NCBI GenBank assembly: GCA_965602635.1 | Contig: CBFCZU010000080.1 | Location: forward strand, 1-16,479 | Reading direction: 5' to 3' | Length of the DNA stretch: 16,479 nt | DNA from: CBFCZU01 sp965602635 | GTDB lineage: Bacteria; Planctomycetota; Phycisphaerae; SM23-33 | In this document: positions 7,628-14,010 of the stretch, piece by piece | Layout: each line of letters starts with the position of its first letter | Numbering within the stretch: position 1 is the stretch's first letter | Notes under the pieces: generated by a model | Database searches by the model: none | The model's input: only the letters and a program-made list of their open reading frames with translations | What the model was told of the DNA's origin: nothing | Translations under genes and position numbers: made by a program

Positions 7628-8169
7628 TGACCGAGGGGCAGCAGCCGCGCCGCGGCCGGGAGGGAGCCGGCTCGACCCGCGGGGGGGTAGATTCCGCCGA
7701 GCGCCTCGCCGAGCAGCTCGCCAACGTGCTGACGCCTTCCTCGGCCATCGTGTGCGTCGGCAACCAGCTCCGCGGCGACGACGGGGCCGGGCCGGCCGTC
7801 GCCGGGAAGCTCGGCGCAGGTCTGCCATGGCGGATGTTCGACACCCAGACCGCCCCGGAAAACTTCCTCATGAAGATCGCCGCCGGCAAGCCCGAGTCCG
7901 TCGTGCTGATCGACGCGCTGGACTTCGGCGCCGCCCCGGGGGCGGTTGACCTCGCCCCGGCCGGCGACGTCGGCGGACAGGGGCCAAGCACACACGGGCC
8001 CGCGCCGATCGCCTTCCTGGAAGCCCTGGGAATGGCGCACCCGTGCCCCTGCTGGGTGCTGGGAATCCAGCCGCAGCGCGTCGAGTTCGGCGACTCGCTC
8101 AGCGGGCCCGTCGAGGCGGCCGTCGAGCTGGTGGTCCGGGCCTTTCACATCCTGGCCAGGCCGCAATAG
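7627..8169 (+). CDS. hycI: HycI-like [NiFe] hydrogenase maturation endopeptidase
   Basis: This 180-aa cytoplasmic protease (M52 family) is predicted to trim the C-terminus of the hydrogenase large subunit after nickel insertion. The homologous region begins at about residue 38. It shows CVGNQLRGDDGAGPAVA, LIDALDFGAAPG, THGP and LGIQPQRVEFGDSLSGPV. Comparison with HycI places the nickel ligands at D52, D96 and H123 (HycI D16, D62 and H90). ATG 7627 overlaps the stop of the Fe-S gene as TGATGA, which supports this start. It creates an N-terminal extension of about 38 residues, rich in Gly/Arg, that HycI lacks. It is the last gene of the operon, 20 bp from the convergent secreted-protein gene. 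Confidence 0.93.
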   Translation: MTEGQQPRRGREGAGSTRGGVDSAERLAEQLANVLTPSSAIVCVGNQLRGDDGAGPAVAGKLGAGLPWRMFDTQTAPENFLMKIAAGKPESVVLIDALDFGAAPGAVDLAPAGDVGGQGPSTHGPAPIAFLEALGMAHPCPCWVLGIQPQRVEFGDSLSGPVEAAVELVVRAFHILARPQ

Positions 8170-8189
8170 CGACCCGGCGGGCGACCGGC

Positions 8190-10538
8190 TCAGGGCGCCC
8201 GGGCGATCTCGATCCGGTTCCTGCCCTTGGTGACCTGCACCTTCGGCAGCGTCACCAGGCCCCACTTGTCGGCCGTGACGTTGCCCGACCGGACCTTCCT
8301 CTTCTCCGCCACGCTGGTGTTGGTCCAGGTGAATTTCTCGCCCGCCTTGGGCTTGAACTTCTTCAGGTGGCGGGGCGTGACGTCCACGGTGCAGGCCTGG
8401 TCGGGGCAGTCGCCGGTCAGGTAAACCGTCATCGCCCAGTTGTCCTTCTCGTCCTGGATGGTCTTGAACTCCCAGAAGAGGAAGCCGTTGATCTGCCCCC
8501 ACGGGTCGCCGTCGGCGGGGTCGCCGTTGCCCGGCCTGGAGTCGAGCGAGCAGTTGCTGAATGCCGGCACGCTCCTGGTCCAGCTCATTGACCGCAGGCC
8601 GACGACGATCTCCCGGCTGATGACGCCGCCTCCCCAGTGTGCGACGTGGGGCTGGCGGAAGTCGCGGAGCGCCGCCAGGCCCTTGGCGTCGTCCTGCCAG
8701 CCGTACTCGACGGCGTGGCCCGACTCCTTGCCTCCCACGTCGTGAACCCAGAACGGGATGTCCTTGCCCGGGTCCTGGGCAAGGTACCAGGCGATGCTGA
8801 ACACGTCCCAGGCGCGGTGCCCGTCCACTGTCCGGGACAGGTCGGTCGGTCCGAGCCGCGAGAACAGCGATCCGTAGCAGGGGTTCCACTTCTGGTCGTA
8901 GTCCACCTCGTAGGGACCGAACCATAGTATCGGGAACAGCTCGGGGTGCCTCACGCCGTAATGCGACCCGATGCTCGAGGTGATGCGCGAGCGATCGACC
9001 TTCCACTTGCCCAGCGCCCAGCGGACGGCGCTGGTGACGTACCGATCGGAGAAGTAGTCCACCTTACCTTCGCGGAAGCTCAGCAGCGTGCCCCTGCCGG
9101 AGTGGTAGCACAGGTCGCCGGCGTAGGCAACGTCCTGCTCGACGTGGAGATAGGCCGTCTTGATGTCGTCCACCTTCCAGCCGGGACCCATGTAGGCATG
9201 GGTGTTGAGCTTCATCGCCCCTGGCTGGGGCCAGTCCTTGGGAATGGCCATCACCACCCGGCGGGGGAGGTTGGCCGGGATGTTGGCCAGCGGCGGGCCA
9301 AGCCAGTAGGCGTGCCAGAACTCCGTTGCGGTGGAGTTGCCGTAGCGCGTCCGGTTGACGGTGACGAACTGGAGGACCGGCTTGGGATCGGCGGCCGTCT
9401 CGGCCAGCGGCGCGGCGAGGCTGTTGGCGTCGGCGACCTGGGCGGCGTTCTCCGTGCCATCGCGCACGGCCGTGACCGCGTAGTAGGACTTCCCGCCCGC
9501 CTTGGGCGTGTGGACGTAGTACGCCTCGCCCGGGCAGACGGGCTCGCCCGGGCCGACCGACCAGGTCGGGATGACCGAGTCGGCCCGCTCGCGGGGGGCA
9601 TAGTACTCGCCGTGCGAGTCGATGTGCACGAACCCGCCCTGGTAGGCGCACAGGGCGTCCACCTGGCCGATGAGCTCGGCGTCCTTGAGGCTGGCCGGCG
9701 TTATCTTCTCGCCGTGGCGATAGACGCGGTAGTACACGGTCGGCACCTGGCGCAGCCGCTTGAACGGCGGCATCGCCCGCGCCCACTGCCCGATGGCCTT
9801 GTCGCGGACGGCCAGGCCCTGCATGTTGCGGAGGGTCTGGAGCTTGATCGCCGCGGGACGGGGATAGCCGTGCACGTCCTTGCCCGGCCCAGCCTCGGTT
9901 GTCGTGCCCCTGCCCGAGACCCGGGTGATCCAGAGGATTTCCTTGGCCGGCGGACGGTAGGTGGGCAACTCCTTCCACACCAGGAACGTCTGGCCGTCGC
10001 GATGCACGGCGCCGAGCCCCTCCACCTGCGGCGGGACTTTGGCCGGCTTCGCGCCGGCGGGGGCCTCGTAGCGGATCGCAAGCCACGACCCCGCCAGCCG
10101 GCCGCCGAACGACACCACGGCGAAGCCGAGGTTCTTGGCCGGGTCCTTCACCCAGAGGCGCACCGCCTCGGTGGCGTCGAACGAGCGAAGCCCCGGCCCG
10201 CCCAGCTTCAGCGGCTTGCCGGCGGCGACGGGCTGGGCGTCCGCGCCGAGCCCGCCGGTCAGGAATATCCGCACCGGCTCCCGCGGCTGCCCGCCCGAAA
10301 GGTGCAGCGACGCGCCGTGGACTCGCGCGCCCTTCGGCACGGCGGAGACGTCGAAGATGAGCCTCGGAACCTTCCCGGCCGAGACGACCTTCAGCGTGCC
10401 CGGGTGCGTGAACCTGATCTGCGGGGTGGGGCTGGCGGCGCCCCGCTTGCTGCTTGGGCCCCAGCTCTCGCTGATCAACTGCGCCGGCGCGCTCGCCGCC
10501 GCCGCAAGCAACGCCAACATCAACGCCGTATTTCTCAT
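8190..10538 (-). CDS. Secreted DNRLRE/esterase-like protein (782 aa), paralogue of the upstream gene
   Basis: This exported protein of unknown substrate starts with a signal peptide (MRNTALMLALLAAAASAPA). Residues about 40-158 resemble a DNRLRE-type beta domain (RLIFDVSAVPKGARVHGASL ... FDATEAVRLWVKD). A central Fn3-like part follows, from GAVHRDGQTFLVWKE to about 375. Residues about 395-640 look like an alpha/beta hydrolase of the esterase/PHB-depolymerase type: DRSRI...GVRHPELF, then HDVGGKESGHAVEYGWQDD and RQPHVAHW. The usual Gly-x-Ser-x-Gly elbow after SRI is shortened to SSIGSHYG, so activity is doubtful. A beta-rich C-terminal domain ends the protein. ATG 10538 with GAGGAG six nt upstream is chosen over an earlier in-frame start. 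It follows the 1014-aa paralogue by 32 bp on the same strand. Confidence 0.82.
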   Translation of the reverse strand: MRNTALMLALLAAAASAPAQLISESWGPSSKRGAASPTPQIRFTHPGTLKVVSAGKVPRLIFDVSAVPKGARVHGASLHLSGGQPREPVRIFLTGGLGADAQPVAAGKPLKLGGPGLRSFDATEAVRLWVKDPAKNLGFAVVSFGGRLAGSWLAIRYEAPAGAKPAKVPPQVEGLGAVHRDGQTFLVWKELPTYRPPAKEILWITRVSGRGTTTEAGPGKDVHGYPRPAAIKLQTLRNMQGLAVRDKAIGQWARAMPPFKRLRQVPTVYYRVYRHGEKITPASLKDAELIGQVDALCAYQGGFVHIDSHGEYYAPRERADSVIPTWSVGPGEPVCPGEAYYVHTPKAGGKSYYAVTAVRDGTENAAQVADANSLAAPLAETAADPKPVLQFVTVNRTRYGNSTATEFWHAYWLGPPLANIPANLPRRVVMAIPKDWPQPGAMKLNTHAYMGPGWKVDDIKTAYLHVEQDVAYAGDLCYHSGRGTLLSFREGKVDYFSDRYVTSAVRWALGKWKVDRSRITSSIGSHYGVRHPELFPILWFGPYEVDYDQKWNPCYGSLFSRLGPTDLSRTVDGHRAWDVFSIAWYLAQDPGKDIPFWVHDVGGKESGHAVEYGWQDDAKGLAALRDFRQPHVAHWGGGVISREIVVGLRSMSWTRSVPAFSNCSLDSRPGNGDPADGDPWGQINGFLFWEFKTIQDEKDNWAMTVYLTGDCPDQACTVDVTPRHLKKFKPKAGEKFTWTNTSVAEKRKVRSGNVTADKWGLVTLPKVQVTKGRNRIEIARAP

Positions 10539-10544
10539 GGCTGG

Positions 10545-10550
10545 CTCCTC
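10545..10550 (-). promoter_or_regulatory. Shine-Dalgarno GAGGAG for the 782-aa gene
   Basis: On the minus strand, GAGGAG lies 6 nt before ATG 10538. Its first base is also the last base of the adjacent 7-bp hairpin. It decides the start of the 782-aa protein. Confidence 0.7.
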
Positions 10551-10567
10551 ACGGCCTCGTGGCCGTG
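10550..10567 (-). other. Perfect 7-bp hairpin in the spacer between the two secreted-protein genes
   Basis: CACGGCC and GGCCGTG form a perfect 7-bp stem around a 4-nt loop (10557-10560). It lies just downstream of the 1014-aa gene's stop codon and directly touches the ribosome binding site of the next gene. There is no T-run, so it does not look like a terminator. It could affect translation of the second gene or mRNA processing. Confidence 0.6.
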
Positions 10568-10570
10568 GCC

Positions 10571-13500
10571 TCATGGTGTGATGATCAGCCGGACGCCTTC
10601 GGTGGGAATGACCACGCCCTTGAAGGCGAAGGTGCCGTTCTTGCCGGACTTGACCGTGCCCTTCTTGACCACCTCGCCGGCCGGGTTGCGCAACTCGTAG
10701 CGATACTCCCACTCAGGCCGGATGCCGAACTTCTGGATCCGCCGCAGCGTCACGTCGGCGTAGGGCTTCCTCACCCTCCGGCTGCCCGCCCAGAAGAGCG
10801 TGATCTCGTACCGAGAGCGCTTGTCCACCAGGTCGTCGGTCTTCCAGCGGAAGTCGGTGTTGATGACGCCCCACCACCACCTGATCCCGTCGGAGACGAC
10901 CAGGTTGCCCGACGGCTCCTTGGGCTGGGCCCAGAGCGACGACGAGCCGGGCCCGCGGAAGACGGGCATGGACTGGTCCAGCCGCATGTCCTGGCCGACC
11001 ATCCTCGACCACGTGCCCGTCCGGCTGACGGGGATCAGCGTCCCGCCGCCATAGACGCCGAACCTGCACATGATCGGCTGGCCCGATTCGATCATGGCGA
11101 CGACGAAATCGCGCGTCGGCTTGGACATGCCCCGCCCGGTGAGCGTCACCAGCGGCAGGTCCGTCTTGGCGGGCAGGGCGGCGACGGTCTTCGTGAGGTT
11201 CAGCTCGTCCCAGACGCTCTTGCCGGTGTCGGTCTTGAGGCCCCATTCAACGCTGCCCCAGACGGACGCCATCTCGGCGGGCATGGCCCCGGCCCGCCTG
11301 ACCTTGGCGAGCGCCTCGATCTCGCCGGCGTAGTTCGCCAGGCCGTAGCCGGACAGGACCAGGTTGAACACCTTCGGGTGGCGGATGCCCAGGTGGAGGG
11401 CGCCGCTGCCCGCGGCCCCGCCGCGACAGCCGGTGACGAGAATGCGGCTGCGGTCGATCGGCATCTTGCCGCCGAGCCAGTCGATGAACGCCAGCAGCCG
11501 CCGCTCGGTGTAATTGTGAATCCTCCCCTGGCGCAGCGACCTCAGCGTGCCCAGCGACTCGTGGTAGCCATACCACCACGTCTTGACGGGGAAGTCGTGG
11601 GGCGAAAGCACGACGCTGTCGTTCTCGACGCGGTACTGCGTCCGGTAGTAGCTTCGCCCGTCGCGGTGCAGGCTCAGCTCGACTGGTATCTTCCCGGCCG
11701 CCTTCTCCGACCCGGCAGCGCGGCCCATGGTCGCGCCCTCCGGCACGCCCACCGACCAGTTGTAGTACTGGCTGGACAGGTTGCAGTAGGGCGGCGAGAC
11801 CCAGCGGACGTAGTGCAGCCGCTTCTCGCGATAGTTGAAGTACGGCTTGGGCGGGAAGACCTTCTGGAGCACCGGCTCGCCAGCGCCTTGGGTCTCGGTC
11901 ACGGGGCTCGCAAGAGAGTTCTTCCCCGAGAACTCGGCCGTGTTCTCCACACCGTCGATGGAAGTGACGACGGCGTAGTAGGCCTTGCCCTTCCTGTTGG
12001 CCGTGTGCACGTACAGGCCGGTGTCCCGCGGCAGCGGCTTTTCGCCGTCGCGTATGACCAGCCGCTCCATCAGGCAGTCCACGCCGTACTTGCCCTCGAC
12101 GCTGGCCCCGACGAACGGGTTCCACTGGTGGTGGGCCAGGGCGTACTGGTTGCCGAGCATGTCGTCGATGGGCTTGTCCACGTTCCGCCCGTTGACGTTC
12201 CAGCCCGACAGCGGGGCGACCGCGGCGATCAGCTCGGCCTGGTGGAGGCTCGCGGAGTCGATGGGCTTGTCGGACCTGTAGATGCAGTAGCGGACGCGCC
12301 GCTTGGCGTCCAGGCCGGCGAGGATGCCCCGAAGCTGCGCCCAGCGGATCGTGTCGCTCCCGGCCGGGTCTTCGATCTCCTTCCAGGTGATGAACGTCTG
12401 CCCGGCGCGGTGGAAGGCCCCCGCGCCCGTCGCCTGGGGCGGGAGGTCGCCGGCCTCGCCCCGGTAGGCGACGTCCAGGCAGGTCGCCGCCGCGTCGATC
12501 AACGGGCAGACCTTGACGAAGAACCCGCCGTTTGGCTTGCCCCCGGCCCACTGGCGGACGGGCTCGGTGACGTCGAATCGGTCCAGCCAGGGCGCCCGCA
12601 GCCCCAGCGGCTTGCCCGAGACCTTCGGCGCCGCGCCGGCCTTGAAGGGCGAAAAGAGCGGGTGGATCTCGATATCGACCATGGCCTCGTCGTCGCGCCC
12701 GGTGACGAGCTGCTTGCGGAAGACGAGCAGGTCGGCCCGGTAGATCTTCGCGCCCTTGGGCAGGGCCGACAGGTCGAAGCGGACGACCGCCTCGCCCCCG
12801 GCGGCGGGGAGGATCGTCACCGACTCCTTCTCGACGACGGCTTGAGGCTTCTCGGCCGGCGGGTCCGAGAGCATCAGCTTCCCGAACCGGGCGGGCACGT
12901 GGCTCTCGCCGCTGAGCGTCGGCGACCAGGCCGATTCCTGGAGGCGCCCCGTCACGTAGCGGTTGCGGTTGAAGTTGGCTACCCAGCGGACAGGCAGCTT
13001 GCCCGCCGCCAGCGCCTTGGCGTCAACCATGCCCTTGAGCGGAATGGCCAGCTCGGCCGTCCACTCCTTGGGGCCCTTGGCCGCGGCCGCGCGCACGCCC
13101 GAGTTCCACGAGGCGTCCTTGACCCTGCCGTCGTACGTGCTGCCCAAGGCGTTGACGCCGAAGTGGTAGTACGTCGCGCCGGACCCCAGGAACATCTCCA
13201 TCGAGTCGTCGGACCAGATCGCCCCGTCGTGGCTGCGGCGGGTGGCGCGGAGCTTGTCCATCGCCGGCTCGGCGCAGCGGAAGGCGAAGTAAAGCGTATC
13301 GGCGTCCCGCAGGGCCTTCACCTCCGTCGGCTGGGCGGCGCGGGCGTTGCCGCTGAGCGACTTTGCCAGCGCCATCGCCGGCGCTGCCGCCCAGCAGGGG
13401 TCGGTCAGCTTGCCGTCTATCTTCGGGGCGGAGGCGCCCGCGCGGAGCTTCGGCGCATAGCCCACGGGCAGCGGCGATCGGACGCCCTTGGCCGCCGGCG

Positions 13501-13615
13501 CGCCGGGAGGGGTGCCCCAGCGCCGCGTCACCATGTGAGGCTCCTTCGCCGCCGAAAGCGACTGGCCCGACACGACCGCCAGCAGGATCAGAAGACTTCG
13601 AATGCCCGCTCTCAT
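10571..13615 (-). CDS. Secreted CBM9/DNRLRE/esterase-like multidomain protein (1014 aa)
   Basis: This exported 1014-aa protein has a signal peptide (residues about 1-22). Residues about 62-250 match a CBM9-like carbohydrate-binding fold: APKIDGKLTDPCW, then DADTLYFAFRCAEP, DDSMEMFLG and WTAELAIPLKG. Residues about 265-385 resemble DNRLRE (VVRFDLSALPKGAKIYRADL ... FDVTEPVRQW). A Fn3-like middle section includes GAFHRAGQTFITWKE (about 399-413) and AYYAVVTSIDGVENTAEFSG. Residues about 600-870 are esterase-like: DRSRILVTGCRGGAAGSG, then LGIRHPKVF. The elbow reads TGCRGG, without the canonical Ser. A beta-rich C-terminus follows. ATG 13615 has GGGAGG 10 nt upstream. It is the first gene of a minus-strand pair with its shorter paralogue. 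It may bind or hydrolyse plant or algal polysaccharide; enzymatic activity is not shown. Confidence 0.82.
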   Translation of the reverse strand: MRAGIRSLLILLAVVSGQSLSAAKEPHMVTRRWGTPPGAPAAKGVRSPLPVGYAPKLRAGASAPKIDGKLTDPCWAAAPAMALAKSLSGNARAAQPTEVKALRDADTLYFAFRCAEPAMDKLRATRRSHDGAIWSDDSMEMFLGSGATYYHFGVNALGSTYDGRVKDASWNSGVRAAAAKGPKEWTAELAIPLKGMVDAKALAAGKLPVRWVANFNRNRYVTGRLQESAWSPTLSGESHVPARFGKLMLSDPPAEKPQAVVEKESVTILPAAGGEAVVRFDLSALPKGAKIYRADLLVFRKQLVTGRDDEAMVDIEIHPLFSPFKAGAAPKVSGKPLGLRAPWLDRFDVTEPVRQWAGGKPNGGFFVKVCPLIDAAATCLDVAYRGEAGDLPPQATGAGAFHRAGQTFITWKEIEDPAGSDTIRWAQLRGILAGLDAKRRVRYCIYRSDKPIDSASLHQAELIAAVAPLSGWNVNGRNVDKPIDDMLGNQYALAHHQWNPFVGASVEGKYGVDCLMERLVIRDGEKPLPRDTGLYVHTANRKGKAYYAVVTSIDGVENTAEFSGKNSLASPVTETQGAGEPVLQKVFPPKPYFNYREKRLHYVRWVSPPYCNLSSQYYNWSVGVPEGATMGRAAGSEKAAGKIPVELSLHRDGRSYYRTQYRVENDSVVLSPHDFPVKTWWYGYHESLGTLRSLRQGRIHNYTERRLLAFIDWLGGKMPIDRSRILVTGCRGGAAGSGALHLGIRHPKVFNLVLSGYGLANYAGEIEALAKVRRAGAMPAEMASVWGSVEWGLKTDTGKSVWDELNLTKTVAALPAKTDLPLVTLTGRGMSKPTRDFVVAMIESGQPIMCRFGVYGGGTLIPVSRTGTWSRMVGQDMRLDQSMPVFRGPGSSSLWAQPKEPSGNLVVSDGIRWWWGVINTDFRWKTDDLVDKRSRYEITLFWAGSRRVRKPYADVTLRRIQKFGIRPEWEYRYELRNPAGEVVKKGTVKSGKNGTFAFKGVVIPTEGVRLIITP

Positions 13616-13721
13616 GATAGCTGTGCCTCCCTTGGATTCCGCAACTGGAAGGTGAAACCCAAAACGCCGCCTCGTGTCCCGCGCCTCCGCTGGCCCGACC
13701 CGCCGGCCTGGCGCGGGCGAT

Positions 13722-13730
13722 ACTATAGCA
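13722..13730 (-). promoter_or_regulatory. Possible extended -10 promoter for the secreted-protein pair
   Basis: Read on the minus strand, TGCTATAGT forms an extended -10 element (TGn-TATAGT). A -35 box at the correct distance is weak. Transcription from here would give a leader of about 100 nt before ATG 13615. It is the only AT-rich stretch in this GC-rich spacer. Confidence 0.35.
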
Positions 13731-13761
13731 TCAGCAGGAGGCTTTCCACAGAAGCTGCCCG

Positions 13762-13819
13762 CGCCCCCCCGCGGGGGGCGTGAGGCCCGGGCGGGCCTTG
13801 CGTCCGGGGCACCGGCCCC
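13762..13819 (+). repeat. Three consecutive GC-rich hairpins in the leader of the permease operon
   Basis: The first hairpin (13762-13780) has a perfect 8-bp stem, CGCCCCCC/GGGGGGCG, with loop CGC. The second (13783-13798) pairs AGGCCC with GGGCCT around GGGC. The third (13806-13819) pairs GGGGC with GCCCC around ACCG. They end 20 bp before ATG 13840. No poly-T follows. They could be an RNA leader structure, an attenuator-like element or DNA-level dyads; the sequence alone does not decide. Confidence 0.6.
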
Positions 13820-13839
13820 CTAATGTAACAGCTCGGAGA

Positions 13840-14010
13840 ATGGACCGCGCAACTCTCGACATCTGGGTCGGCTGCGCCGCCGGCGTGCTGGCGCTTGGAG
13901 TGATCATTGCCCTGGTCATCTGGAGTCGGCGCAGGATAGAGCGCATCGCCGCCGGCCGCGGAAGGACCGCCCGCGAGATCACCAGGGAACTGGACCGTGG
14001 CCGACAGTAA
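13840..14010 (+). CDS. Small single-TM protein upstream of the permease
   Basis: This 56-aa protein has one hydrophobic helix (residues about 7-28, IWVGCAAGVLALGVIIALVIW), then a short basic stretch (SRRRIERIAAGRGR) and a charged tail. It would sit with the tail in the cytoplasm by the positive-inside rule. I do not recognise a family. Its stop (14008-14010) overlaps the permease start by 14 bp, so the two genes look translationally coupled and the small protein may help or regulate the permease. GGAG lies too close to ATG 13840 for an ideal ribosome binding site; a GTG at 13780 would give 76 aa but falls in the first hairpin. It could also be only an uORF-like leader. Confidence 0.5.
   Translation: MDRATLDIWVGCAAGVLALGVIIALVIWSRRRIERIAAGRGRTAREITRELDRGRQ

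Noticed and set aside
8946..13783. Long + strand open frames of 584 and 1074 codons opposite the secreted-protein genes
   Set aside because: They are frame shadows in GC-rich DNA. Their translations are rich in Arg, Gly, Pro and Val with no recognisable domain, whereas the minus-strand frames have signal peptides and domain motifs.
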